Of a stretch of 64,000 nt of DNA, positions 1 to 11,732 are shown piece by piece. Every line of letters starts with the position of its first letter. The stretch's first letter is position 1. The position numbers and the translations under genes are program-made. Source of the stretch: Moniliophthora roreri (taxonomy: Eukaryota; Basidiomycota; Agaricomycetes; Agaricales; Marasmiaceae); assembly GCA_001466705.2 (NCBI GenBank), contig LATX02000133.1, positions 310,001 through 374,000 on the forward strand, read 5' to 3'. The notes beneath the pieces are model-generated. The model saw only the letters and a list, made by a program, of their open reading frames with translations, ran no database searches and was not told the origin of the DNA.

Positions 1-80
1 GCCCGTAGACTTGATCCACTTGACAACAGCCGGGCATTCTCCAGGAAAACGCCATCTAATGGAACAAGGGGTGGGATCAG

Positions 81-152
81 GTAGAACTGAAGCACGTCAA
101 TGATGGTCTCGACGAGGCCCTGCAGGAGTTCAAGAATGCCGTTAGTAGTTAA
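81..152 (+). CDS. 3' terminal exon of an unidentified gene (partial)
   Basis: After a possible acceptor (atcag) there are 24 open codons ending in TAA, reading VELKHVNDGL and then DEALQEFKNAVSS. The amphipathic, charged composition looks like a real protein tail. The rest of the gene would lie to the left of the window. The preceding 80 bases offer no clean upstream exon that I could join to it. The call rests on composition alone and could be wrong. Confidence 0.3.
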   Translation, partial: VELKHVNDGLDEALQEFKNAVSS

Positions 153-306
153 GCCTACGAGCTTCCAAAGACTAGGGCAGTGTTGAGACTGAGCACACCG
201 CAGATGAGGAATGAAGGGAACAGAGCTCTCCTAGGTAATATAATATGGGTGTTTCACAGTTTTTCCAAGTACATATAGGATTTAAACTTCTTCCGTGTCC
301 AGCTCC

Positions 307-1749
307 TCAGGCACTCAAATCCAAGCCGTCTAGAGCTGGAACTGGCCTCTCAGCTTGGGGAGTAATACGGGCGCCGTGGCGACGTTCATTTGATTCACCA
401 TAGTCAACGATCGCAGACTGAAGAGTAGTTGAGTGGCAGCAGGATTCATCTAGGTGATGGTGGCTTACGTGTGCGGTGGTCCTGTTGTCCCAGAGAACGA
501 TAGTGTTGGGGGTCCATTTGACGCGCGCTTGAAGATCGACACCTTTGTCTATGTGATCAAACAAGAACTTGAGAATATTTTCTATCGGATTGGTCAATAA
601 CCCGGATCGTACTTTTAATTTTGGATCGTAAACTTGCCTGATTCCTCGCGCTTCAAGCCAACAATTCGACGAGTGAATTGCCTATTGACGTATAGCGCTT
701 CTTCTCCTGTGACCGGATGCCTTCTCACAACTGGATGAACGTGTTCCACGGGTTCCCGGCGCACAACGCCTCCCCGCTTCCCAGAACGGGAGAACTCTGC
801 CTGCTCGACTCCGGAGTGAACAGCTTTAAGCGTGCGAAGGAAGGCAACGAATTGGGGAGACAGTTTCTTCAACGTCGACACCTGACTGTAGAAACGATGA
901 AAACGTGAACGTCATTGATAGTATTATTAGCTGCGCACCTCGTGAACAAGGTATCCCCGCCCGTCTTGGGCTGAGCAAGCAGGAAGAAGGTAGTGATACC
1001 CGGCGGTTGGAGCTCGTAGGACACATCAGAGTGCCAGAGCGAAGTGGTGATACTGTCGTCTCTCTCAAAATTGAAGGATTTGTTTTCATCCCTAATCCAT
1101 TCTTAGTTGTTTCCAAACACAAGGACAAGGACTGGCGCCCATACTTGTACACGAGGTGAATCTCTGGGTAGTTTGCAGGGTGTCCAGATGTAGGATGGAT
1201 ATGCAGTCTAAACAAAGTATTAGTTCCTATGCGTCCGCGCCAAGTTATCGTGATTCGTACCGACCAAAATGTCTACCCCACTCTAGGTAAGACTCGGGAC
1301 CAGCATCTATGAACGCTTGTTGATCTATGAAGACCATTAAACCCCTTCTAGCAACCTAAAAGACGAATCAGTCCAGTTCAAGAGTAGGAAGAGGTGTTGC
1401 ACACCTCCAATGCCAGCTGGTCTCTTCCATCCGAGTCCAAACTGAGCAGATCGATGCCGTGCACTTCTGTACCAAGATTAGGTGTCAATTCGATAATGCT
1501 AGTAGCGTTATCCAGGAATGCACGAGGGTTAGCGTGGGCTAAAGCGCGAGAACCTGGATCGACGTGGTCGAACGGCGTCAGGGGAGGATAACGCTCCTGC
1601 GAGAAGGCCGGTAACAAATGAACGTAGCGATACTCTTGGCTCGCTTCACTATCCTTTTGTTCGCTGGATTCGGAACGAAGTTTCAGGGTAGTCGCCTGAG
1701 GCACTGATTGCGATTCTTGAGCGACAGTTTGAGTCGTAGTGGTAGACAT
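307..1749 (-). CDS. TauD/TfdA-family Fe(II)/2-oxoglutarate-dependent dioxygenase
   Basis: Seven exons on the minus strand (1749-1405, 1355-1261, 1207-1145, 1061-939, 885-638, 581-469, 417-307) total 1098 nt and encode 365 residues. Family marks are the iron-binding WHSDVS (HxD) motif in exon 4, the distal histidine in DNRTTAH at the end of exon 6, and the 2-oxoglutarate-binding arginine region GARITPQAERP near the C-terminus. Such enzymes hydroxylate small acids, often to release sulfite from sulfonates; the substrate here cannot be read from sequence. There is no signal peptide, so the protein is probably cytosolic. The fifth intron (637-582) has a GC donor (G|gcaagt); no GT donor restores the frame. 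It is divergent from the OPT transporter, with about 790 bp between the two starts. Confidence 0.9.
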
Positions 1750-2538
1750 TTCGAAGGCGAAGCAAGTCCTGCGAATGAAATGAAAAGTGCTATGACCAAG
1801 CTATGACTGTGAACTTGGTCATCTGGTCTCTGGATTGTGCAATGCCCATCCTACGTGATCTAGTCGTGTGAGTGAAGCATATGCAAAGAAAATTGCGTGG
1901 TTCGGCACCCAATCTTATCACACAGCCACAAAGGGACATTCTATCTTATCAGTGTCTGACTCGTCCACAACACCGCGTGTCGTCCGACTTGCCCTCTATC
2001 TCCATCTGTGCCTCTCTTATTGTCATTTTTTTGTCTTATTGCGAGGACGGTCATTGGATGTTACTCGATCTCCCCTCAGGTCTGACTCAGGTGACGTTCA
2101 TTTAATCTCAGAGGTTTGCTTCACTCAAGTTTGCTCAGTGCATTGGTCGTCTGGTGTAGCCCTCCAATTGCTAGTAATGACCAATCGTTCAACAAAGGAC
2201 TAAACTGCAAAGTTCCGGTTTGGCAGAAGACCTGCTTCTTCTCAGTGCACGAGTCTCATCTGACTTCGGGCAAGTGTCGATCAACAAAGTTCTCCCAGGC
2301 TATTATACTCGGATAGTTTCGATTCACGCTTGAACCTTCCCTTTACGTCTTGAACAATAGGCCGACTCTTTTGTCTAATTGTTTTACATCGTTCTTGTGG
2401 ACGTTCGATTTCACGATGCCATGGCCGGGATCCGTAAGCGATATCTATACAAATACGAGCGGATGCTGCTTGTTGTTACTGTACGACCCCCCTTCCCCCT
2501 CACCTTTTACGACGAGTCTGCCATAGCCAGTGCTCACC
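1750..2538. other. Intergenic region between divergent dioxygenase and OPT genes
   Basis: This gap of about 790 bp holds the upstream regions of two divergently transcribed genes. Open frames exist but have no codon bias, splice pattern or recognisable motif. I see no tRNA, repeat or convincing short gene. Confidence 0.5.
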
Positions 2539-5210
2539 ATGGAGGACAGCAAAGCTTTTACGACTTCCACCGAACACATTGCCTTCCCCACCTTCCCCGC
2601 GCACCTCGCGCGTCCTCGACATGTTCCTGATGTCCCCGAGGATATCGACTTTATGATGGACCACTTGAATGACCCCAATATGGACTTGAAGAAACCACTT
2701 CTCTCCACGGAGTCGTTGGAACTGGAAACAAAGAAGGCAAATCAGCTTCAATACGCATCTTCCGAACTCGATACCGAGTCCCACATTGACTCTGATCGAT
2801 TCACTCCATCCAGAGCCGAATCGCGAAACTCCACCGCCATCGAATTTGATGAGTGCGTCCTCATTACCGCTAGCTACTGAACTCCTACTTAATACCGCTT
2901 CCGCTTTAGTGAATCCCCGTACCCGGAAGTTCGAGCAGCCGTCTCGAGTATCGATGACCCTACCATGCCAGTGAACACATTCAGGATGTGGTTCCTTGGC
3001 ATCATCTTCTCCGTTTTGGTCACCGGAAACAACCAATTCTTCGGCTTCAGATGTAAGTAACGCTCCTGATTCATCTCTGCTCGGCTTCTGACCAGGTCTT
3101 GTAGACCCATCTGTTTTCATCACCGGTATTGTTGCCCAGTTGGTATCGCTCCCTTGCGGCAAACTTCTTGAGAGGATTCTCCCCACGTATCAGTTCAACA
3201 CCTTTGGTTGGCGATGGACACTCAACCCTGGTCCATTTAACATCAAGGAACACGTTTGCATCACCGTGATGTCTAACATTGTGGTCGGCGGTGCATATGC
3301 CACTGGCATCTTTGCTGCTCAGGAGATGTTCTACAAGCACGAGTTGACATTCTCGTACCAGATCCTCCTTGCCCTCGGAACACAGATTCTCGGGTTCTCC
3401 CTGGCCGGTTTCTTGCGCCAGTTCGTGGTCTGGCCCTCGAGTATGATCTGGCCTGGTGCCCTGGTTAACTCGGCGCTCTTCAACACCTTGCACAAGAACT
3501 ATGGAAAGCGCGATCGTGGTCACATGACCCGAGAGCGATTCTTCCTCATTGCGATGGTGTGCAGCTTCGTCTGGTTTTGGTTCCCCGGCTATCTTTTTAC
3601 GGCTCTCAGCATGTTCAACTGGGTGTGCTGGATCGCTCCTGAGAACGTTGCTGTGAACGCGTTGTTCGGTACCAACAGCGGTCTTGGAATGAGCATTTTG
3701 ACTTTTGACTGGTCGATGATTTCTTACATCGGAAGTCCTCTTGTTACACCTTGGTGGTCTGAATTGAATACCACCGTGTCTATGGTGTTCTGGTTTTGGA
3801 TCATTGTTCCCATCATCTACTGTGAGTACCTGCAATACTTCGGAAGAAGCACCATCTAACGCATCTGAACAGTCACCAATAGTTTCAACACTGCATTCCT
3901 GCCGATCTCAGGCACACGATCCTACGATAACACTGGCATGCCTTACGATGCGTCGGCCATTGTCACTAATGGTCAATTCGATGAGGAGAAGTATCATAGC
4001 TACTCTCCGCTTTACATCCCGGCCACCCTCGTCATGGCTTATGCCTTGTCATTTGCCGCGTTCACTTCTATCTTTGTCCACACATTCCGTAAGTTGTCCC
4101 TAGACTCGTTCTCCAGTTTCTATGACTAACTGGCCTTCAGTGTGGTTCCGTAGAGATATTGCTCGACGATTCCGAAGCTCGTTAAAGGATGAGCGCGATG
4201 TTCACTCCCGTCTCATGCAAGCCTACCCAGAGGCACCCTTGTGGTGGTACGGAGGTGTCGGATGCATTGCCATGGCTTGCTTGCTCACCTCCATCCACCT
4301 CTTCCCGACTGAACTCCCCATTTGGGCTGCACTCGTCGCCTTTGGCCTTGCCACAATCCTATCTCTTCCCATGGCCATGCTTCAAGCCATCACAAATCAA
4401 CAGGTCAGCAACATGCAGGTGTTCCACGAACTCGTTGCAGGATACATGCTCCCCAACCGTCCAATCGCCAATATCATCTTCAAGACTATCGCCTACATTG
4501 GCACCAACCAAGCCGTCGCATTCGCGGGCGACTTGAAGTTGGGTCACTACATGAAGATTCCTCCTCGCATGATGTTCTCTGTCCAGGTCGTTGCTGCTAC
4601 CATCAGCTGCTTCGTGACCGTCGGCATCCAGAACTGGGCATTTGCAAACATCGAGGACATCTGCACAATGGACCAGAAGGATGGTTTTATCTGCCCATCA
4701 GAGAATACCTTTGCCACAGCCTCACTTATCTGGGGTGCCATTGGTCCTCAGCGCATGTTCAGCCCAGGACAGCCCTACAGCTCCCTCCTGTGGTTCTACC
4801 TCATCGGCGCCATCCTCCCCATCCCCTTCTACTTCCTTGCCCGCCGCTATCCCCTCGGCTTCTGGCGATATGTCAACATCCCTGTCATGTTCTCCGGTGT
4901 CGGTGCCATCCCCCCTGCAACCGGTATCAACTACGCCTCCTGGGCATTTGTCGGCTTCATCTTCAACTTTGTCGTTCGCCGCCGTCACTTTAGATGGTGG
5001 ATGCGCTACAATTACATCCTCTCCGCTGCCCTCGACGCAGGTGTCGCTCTCGCTCTGGTCATCATCTTCTTCTGCGTAGTGTACCCAACCAAGGTTGATC
5101 AGATCGACTGGATCGGAAACACAATATGGCAGAATACCGCTGATGCGATGGGTATGCCACTCAAAATGGTTGCAGAAGGCGATACATTTGGTCCTCAGAC
5201 CTGGGACTAG
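2539..5210 (+). CDS. Oligopeptide transporter, OPT family
   Basis: Five exons (2539-2852, 2910-3052, 3105-3821, 3873-4088, 4141-5210) give an 819-residue protein, usual for fungal OPT proteins. After a soluble acidic N-terminus of about 100 residues comes the OPT hallmark SPYPEVRAAV...DDPTMPVNTFR, then about a dozen hydrophobic segments. Other family motifs are NQFFGFRYPSVFI, FKTIAYIGTNQA and the C-terminal GINYASWAFVGFIFNF. Members are proton-coupled importers of tetra/pentapeptides or glutathione at the plasma membrane. Substrate specificity is unknown. The start is the first ATG (2539) in good context; an in-frame GTG three codons upstream is not needed. Confidence 0.95.
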
Positions 5211-5739
5211 ATGTTCCCAGCCTTTTGTATTCGTTCGGGATTAGGTAGATGGTTCTCAGTCTCTCTCGCCTCTGTTCATGTTATCATTATTACCCTCCTC
5301 TGTATCATACTTACGCTCAAGGATACCTCCCTCCTGACACTAGTTGTCAATGCCAGCCACTCCTTCATTCATTGGCTTCTCTTCTACTCTTTTCATGTCT
5401 GGGCACGCACTTTATTTTTCTGACGCATCATGTTTTACACTTACAATTCCTTCGAATACTGTAGGATGACTGGCAATTTTTTGTAGTAGTACCAAAAATG
5501 TCTGCAATGAACAATGAGATTACAATGCTCAAAAACCTGTCTGGAAGCGTAGCTCGCTAAGTGCATCGTCGCGAGCATTGGGCTTTGCAAGTACTCGTTG
5601 GTCAGTCGTCTGAGAGCATCATCAGTGTGCGGTACCTGGTGATCGCAACGTTTCGACAAAGTTTTGCCGACTAGTGTATATGTATATATCACTGGGGAGA
5701 ACCCAATCATTTTTGTGAATGACAATACAAGTAGATAAC
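5211..5739. other. Convergent 3' intergenic region (OPT / PRP19)
   Basis: The OPT and PRP19 genes run towards each other here, so the stretch should hold both 3' untranslated regions. I see no coding signal or repeat. Confidence 0.5.
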
Positions 5740-7372
5740 TTAAGCAGGTAATCCCCAAATCCTGACCTCCCTCCCAGTTGTTCCCCAAATCTCCTTACCG
5801 CTTTCTCCAAACGCAATATCCGACATCTCACCGCCCTCCTCGAATCGAACCAACTCCTCCCAGCTCTTGTTCATGAACACCCTTGCGCCAGTACTGCCAG
5901 CCACAGCCAAAAACTGTGCGCTCACATCGTACAACACCCTGTTGATCTTGAAGTTGTCTCCCATATCAAGAGACTGTGTGACCTTTTGCTTACGCAAATC
6001 CCATACTGCGACTGTGGAAGAGGATCCCGGGGCGAGAAGGTGGTAACCGTTCTCTGAAAACGAGAGGGTATTGATGGTGAATGGTGTGGTATCAGCGGGT
6101 GTCAATGACGCAGCAATGCCTCCTGTTCGGACATCATAAATCTGAATCGTAGAGTTGGGCGTGCCCAGTGCGAGAAGTGTACCATCAGGATGGATAGAAA
6201 GAGCAGTGAAAGGATCTTCCGAAGGTACACTTTTGAACACGGCATTGAAATTGGTAAAGTCGTATAGGGAGTAGGTTTTATCCGTCGAAGATACTGCAAA
6301 GATTGCAGAAGTCGGGTGGACAGCCAAACCAGTCAATTCGCCCTTTTGGCGGAGGGTCGCTTTGGGGATGTATTCTCCAGAGGCTTCATCGTGGGACCAT
6401 ACTTTGGCGATTTTGTCAGCACCGGCGGAAAGGAGCATTCTGGGGTCGCCTTCCTTTTCGCGGAATGCGACGTGATTGACCTTTTTGGTGTGGCCTTTGA
6501 GAGAAGCCAAGACTTTGTCTGTGCTCTTGTCATACAACTGCACGACCTTGTCGTTACCTCCGGTGAGGAAATGGTTGGTGTTGGTGGAGGAAAGTGCGAG
6601 GGCGGTGATACCAGAAGGTGAAGCAGAATGGAGAGAAGGAATGGTGTGTTTGGAGGTGAACGTTTTGACTTCATCGGCAGTTGCGTAGCCTGCAGGTGGC
6701 TTTCTCTTTTTGCGAGCAGCTGAGAGAGTTTGGTGTGTCTCGTCAATCTGAGCGACAATTTCCTTGGGAAGGCCCTCCTCCGATGCACCCTCTTCGGTCA
6801 TTTCAACATCCTCAGCCGACGCACTTGGAGCAACTCCCATTGATGCTTGCACATTGGCCAGTGCCCTGCGAGTCGCGGTCAGAAAAAAAAAAAAAGTCAA
6901 CAAGACATTGACATGACGACTCACTCTCGTGCTGCGTCCCTCTCCCGAATAAGTCTTGCAACTACACGACTAGCAGCGTCTTGCGCATAGAGCGCATAAC
7001 TCAACTCCTGACGTGTGTTGTTATATTGCTGCTTCAATGCAAAGGTCTCCAATACGAGTGCATCCCATTCGTTCTGCAGCGTATGAAGCAATGTTGGAAT
7101 TGAAGTCTGATTCGGCGGTCTTGGAGTAGCGGTCTCTGGAGCTATATAAAATAATGATAATTAACGCGTGAAGGGTGAAAATTTTGTGAAGGGGGCAACT
7201 TGCAAGCTTTTATAGCAATAAGGTCCGCCTCTTCGAGTTTATCCCCTGAAACTGGGTCAGTGCCGTTTGCCTCAATGTGCTTGACGATGAGGCGTTTCTC
7301 GTAAACTTTTCCGGATTTTGTCGAGACGACTGGCTCTTGAGGAGGAAGACCTGAAATGGCGCAGAAGAACAT
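5740..7372 (-). CDS. PRP19: Pre-mRNA-processing factor 19, U-box/WD40 E3 ubiquitin ligase
   Basis: Three exons (7372-7204, 7141-6925, 6865-5740; 1512 nt) encode 503 residues. The first 55 residues form the Prp19 U-box ([16 protein letters not shown], then GKVYEKRLI). A coiled-coil tetramerisation stretch follows ([15 protein letters not shown] and onward), then a seven-bladed WD40 domain from about residue 200 ending IWGLPA. The protein is the core of the NineTeen complex, which is needed for spliceosome activation and ubiquitylates spliceosomal substrates in the nucleus. Intron 1 (7203-7142) starts with GC (AAAGCTT|gcaagt); only that donor joins the U-box and coiled coil in frame. It is head-to-head with SGT2, with 105 bp between start codons. 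Confidence 0.97.
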
Positions 7373-7477
7373 GACGGGTGCAAATCAAGTGCAAACGCAG
7401 AGCCGACCGTGACGCGCAGTGGTAGTGTTGAAATTGCCTTTTTTGTTTGGATTTTTGTTTACCCCCTTCTACGCCAA
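7373..7477. promoter_or_regulatory. Short bidirectional promoter region, PRP19/SGT2
   Basis: Only 105 bp separate the two divergent start codons, so the promoters must overlap or extend into the 5' exons. A T-rich tract sits just before the SGT2 ATG. I see no clear TATA box. Confidence 0.45.
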
Positions 7478-8744
7478 ATGTCGGAAAAGCAGCAGCGACT
7501 GGTTCTCTCCATCATCGACTTTCTTAACCAATCTATAAGCGATGGGACCGTAAAGGCTGACGATAAGGAAAGCTTGGAGGTTGCAGGTCAGTTCTTGTTC
7601 AATATCTTAAGTTGCTGGAATGTTCATTAACTTTTAATCAGTTCAATGCATCGGTGAAGCCTTTGGTGTCGATCCTTCAGATGAGAAACAAGTAGAACGT
7701 CTCAGTGTGAAGCCTGCTACTCTCCAAAGCATCTTTGATGTATACTTGAAGACACGGGACAAAATAGGATCCACCTCTCAAGCTTCGTCGTCCACACCAA
7801 GCCAGACGGGTCCTTCTGCACAAGATAAGGCAAAGGCCGAAGAATTTAAAGCAAAGGGAAACTCTTTAATGTCCAGCAAGAAATACGACGAAGCTATCGC
7901 GGCATACGGAGAAGCTATCACCCTTGATTCCACCAATCCCATCTACTACTCCAATCGTGCGGCGGCGTATTCGAGCAAAGGAGATCATCTCTCCGCAATT
8001 GGTGATGCTGAATTGGCTCTCGCAAGCGATCCAAACTTTGTGAAAGCATACCATCGTCTGGGGTGCGTCCTGCGTGATTTCGTCGCGCAGGTTAAATACT
8101 GACTGACCGATATGTCTCTGATCCCAGGCATGCTCAATACTGTCTCTCAGACTTCAAAGCTGCAGCCGATGCCTTTGAAAGAGGTCTCAAGCTAGACCCC
8201 AACAACGCCGGTTTGAAATCAGGCCTGCAAAACGCCAAAGCTCGTATTCCCAAAGATGACGACGATGAAGGCCCACCTCCTCTGATCCCCGATGACGGCT
8301 CTTCTCCTGCACCACGAGCCAGAGCTGGCGCTGGTGCAGGTGGAGGAGGGATGCCTGACATGGCCAGTATGGCTGACATGCTTCGAGGCATGGGCGGTGG
8401 TGCCGGTGCGGGCAGAGGCGGCATGCCAGATCTGTCTAGCATCCTCAACAACCCCCAAATGATGCAGATGGCTCAACAAATGATGGCAAATGGTGGTTTG
8501 GCCGGTCTGATGCAAAATCCAGCGGTTGCGGATATGGTACGTATAAAGCTAACTCTATCTATCTACAAGTAATTAACGAATAATCGTAGATGAACCGCGT
8601 TCAATCTGGAGATATGCCTTCCATGGAAGAGATCATGAGTAACCCTGCTCTGAGAAACATGCGAGTACCTTTTGCTTATTGTTCTCGCCGCCCCGCGATT
8701 GACACCTTTGGCTCAGGGCAAACCAATTTGGTGCAGGCAGATGA
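7478..8744 (+). CDS. SGT2: Small glutamine-rich TPR co-chaperone (Sgt2/SGTA)
   Basis: Five exons (7478-7586, 7642-8062, 8128-8536, 8590-8660, 8717-8744; 1038 nt) encode 345 residues, close to the usual length. The N-terminal homodimerisation domain reads LVLSIIDFLNQSISDG. Three TPRs follow (AEEFKAKGNSLMSSKKYDEA, YYSNRAAAYSS, FVKAYHRLG). The C-terminus is Gly/Met/Gln-rich (MMQMAQQMMANGG) and ends LRNMANQFGAGR. Sgt2 captures tail-anchored membrane proteins in the cytosol and hands them to the Get4-Get5/Get3 pathway. The last intron (8661-8716) begins GC (gcgagt); splicing there gives the conserved family ending, whereas GT alternatives give an unrelated tail. Confidence 0.95.
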
Positions 8745-9327
8745 TGAAGAGACCGATGTCGGACGTGTATGTTAGAATGTGTGAATAGATATGTACTTGA
8801 AATGGCATCATACATTTCAGACCACGGTGCCTGATGGTGGACGGTCTGCGGAAGCGAGCTGTTTTGCTCTAGGACAAGTATTCTGTTCCTGTGGCATTAA
8901 GAGCTCAGTGGCAAGGTTTTGACACGGTAAATCTTCAGCTCTGAAGCTCAATGTTTAGCATTCGGGTCTAAGCAATACCGAACACCGACGAAGATCAGAA
9001 TATCCCCTCCGGTGTTATCTAGAATTTATCCAGAACTTGGCCTGACGATGACAGCGTCCCTGGGCCCTGAGGCCCTGGAGAAAAGTTCTCTACATAGCAG
9101 TTACGACAAACCGGCTCAGTAGCTCGTTTCAAATGACGCGCACTGCAAAGGTTATTGTTACTTGAACAAACGCTAACCAACGAACAACGGTATACATTGG
9201 GGGAAGAAATCCGAAAATACAAACAGCGTGGTAGCACAATTATGTGTTTCTGGGTAATACGAAGTATTAATTCTGTGCTCACTTTATTATAAGGAGAGAG
9301 AGACAGAGACATCAGTCCTCCATTCAT
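8745..9327. other. Convergent 3' intergenic region (SGT2 / Myb-zinc finger gene)
   Basis: Both neighbours end here, so this should be their 3' untranslated and spacer DNA. The open frames on the minus strand lack coding character. No repeat or RNA gene is evident. Confidence 0.45.
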
Positions 9328-11594
9328 TCAAGAAGAAACCTGTTGAAGACCATCTTTCTTACGCATCTTCCGAACCCTTAGCGGAAGATCACGAGCAAGT
9401 GAAGGGGGCATATTAGTTAGTTGCATTGGTAATTTTCTTGGGTGTCCCTGCACCAAAAAGTCGTTTCTGTTTTCAGAACGCATCATTGCGATAGAGTGGG
9501 GAGGACGTACATTCTTCTTGTGGTATCTGAGCCCACTTGCGTTCTTGTACGTTTTGTAACATTGCGGGTGATCGCAAACAAAACGCTTGCCAGTATCTGG
9601 TCCATCACGAGGTAAAGCTGAATCAGTGTCCAGTTGTGGGGACTCGCTAGTGCCAGCAGAAAACGTGGATGACAAGGCTTGCTGGAAGTGAGCAGTTGAG
9701 CTAGGAAGAAAGGGAGTGATCAGCACAGAATAGCATGCAACGATATATCGTCATTACACTTGAAGGTGATACTGAATGCCGTTGAGACTCTGAATAGCAA
9801 CGTTAGCCGCTGAATAGTCATTTGAAGAATGCGAATACACTTGCCTTCCAAGATTTACCGCAGCCAGGTAGAGCACAGCGGAAGGGTCGGTCATCCTGAA
9901 AATCATCGACATGCGCAGCTCTGCTATGTTCCCATAGCTCTCTTGACGTGGCAAAGCAAGCTTTACTTGTTTCTTCAGTTGCAGGCCAACATTCTTGGTG
10001 TCCGCATGCGTACGGCTTTATCGAGCGACTGATGGAATCGAGTCAGTAAACTAAGCCCATTCTTGCTGTCAAATGTAGTGTATCAACACGCACTCCGATG
10101 ACAAAGGCATAACAGTCGAAAGCCGCTGGACGTTTGATGATAATGCAGTTGTACCGGCAGATGCTGTACTCTTGCTCTTTCTGCCGGGCCTTCCTGCCCC
10201 TTCTGATCCCGAAGCCGGTACCAACGGGGTCTCTGCAAATAACAGAGAATTGGAAGGGGTAGATTCATTTGGTGGCAGGTCGACCGGTGCACCTGAACCG
10301 GGACTGGAAGTGGGCGATAGTTGAGACAGGCGTTCCGCTGGACTACATGAAGCAGATGACATCTCGCCGGCGATCATTTCCGGAGAGATGTCACTGAACG
10401 GACTGCCAGCTTGGCGGTCGTAGAGTGGGGCTTCGTCCAACCGGGAACCTTGGGGCAACTTGGCTAGCTCTATACCTATTCCATCTTGAGGTAACGAGAA
10501 TACGCCGGAAGGGTCCAAGGCTTCTGTGAAAAGGCCCGGCTCGTGGGAGATAAAGGGTTCTCCTTCGATACAGAGTGAAGGCAAGCCGTTGAAAATAAGG
10601 AATGGTGTTTGAGTAGAGAAATTGTCCAGCAACATTGTATGATTCATCATTTCTGCGGGCGAGGCTTGATATGATGGAGACAGCATGGGCGAATGCTGTG
10701 CGGTGGGACTGCTGCCGCAGGACGAGTCTGCTGGCGGTTCCAAGTACGAGGAAGAGGGGGAAGGTTGAGATGCACCTGAAGGTTCGGATAGTGCTGCACT
10801 AAGGGAGGAGGATGAGAACTGGAATGAAGCCGCGTGAGGAACGGCTGGAGTTGGCTCGGGGGTCGGTTCCCGGAAAGAAGTAGTAGGACCTTCGCTGAAT
10901 AGAGGATACGATTCAGGCGGATAATATGGATAGTACGGTTCAGGCTGACACATAGGTCGGTCATTAACGTCTCGGTTGGTCCCACCTGGTGAAATGAGCT
11001 GACTGATCCTGCCTTTCCGTTCGAGCTGCTTCCATCTAGCTTCAAGTCAGAAAAATTGACATAGCACCTGATGTTGCGTTTACCGATTTCTACAAGCTAG
11101 TCCGCTACGATTGAGACGGGCGCCGACCTCTTTCCACTTGTTGTCGCCAATCTCCGCATGGACCTGAACCAGTAGCTGCTCCTCTTCGGGAGTCCATTCA
11201 TCCTTCTTCAGATCAGGGTTTAAGGCCTCATTATATCGTTTCGAGCAAGCATCGTCCGTTCTTCCAGGAATTTGACGTGCTATAAGTGACCATTTTGGAC
11301 CCTGTAAGCTGAAAAGCCTGAGTAGCAGATCGTCTTCATCTTGTGTCCAAGGGGTCTTCTTAATGCTGGGAGAGAGAGAATGAAGCCACCTCTGCATAAA
11401 AAAAGGCTATAAATCAATGATCTGTTAGCAATCTGAGGTAGCGAATTGACCTTGCGGCAAGCTTTGTTGGTACGGCCTGGGATCTCTGAAGCCACTGCCT
11501 TCCAATTGTCCTGAGCGCCATGTACTCCAACTGCTTTCCTGAGAAGGTCGTCTTCTTCCTGGGACCATGGTCTACTAGCAGCCTTCTCTACCAT
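9328..11594 (-). CDS. Transcription factor with N-terminal Myb repeats and C-terminal C2H2 fingers
   Basis: Seven exons (11594-11451, 11391-11084, 11035-10094, 10028-9845, 9789-9758, 9700-9511, 9447-9328; 1920 nt) encode 639 residues. Residues 1-150 hold three Myb repeats: RPWSQEEDDLLRKAV, TPWTQDEDDLLLRLF and DEWTPEEEQLLVQVH, the last ending CRNRWKQLERKG. A Ser/Pro-rich, probably disordered centre follows. At the C-terminus are a degenerate finger (ACGHQECWP...HSRAAH) and two C2H2 fingers (FRCALPGCGKSWKSLNGIQY with distal His; FVCDHPQCYKTYKNASGLRY with HKKNGH) of the Sfp1-like type. Both sets are DNA-binding modules, so this is probably a nuclear regulator; its targets are unknown. The intron after KSWK (9844-9790) needs a GC donor, giving exact C-x4-C-x12-H spacing. 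It is head-to-head with PRP17, 138 bp apart. Confidence 0.85.
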
Positions 11595-11732
11595 TCTCCA
11601 GGTGCATGACAAGCGATGTGGTAACTGTGCAGCTGTTGTGTCAGGCAGTCGGACCGCCTCAGAGTCAGTGGAGTCACTGAGAGTGTGACAGAGTAACGCA
11701 TCGTCACACTTTGAATCTCCCTCAAATTTACC

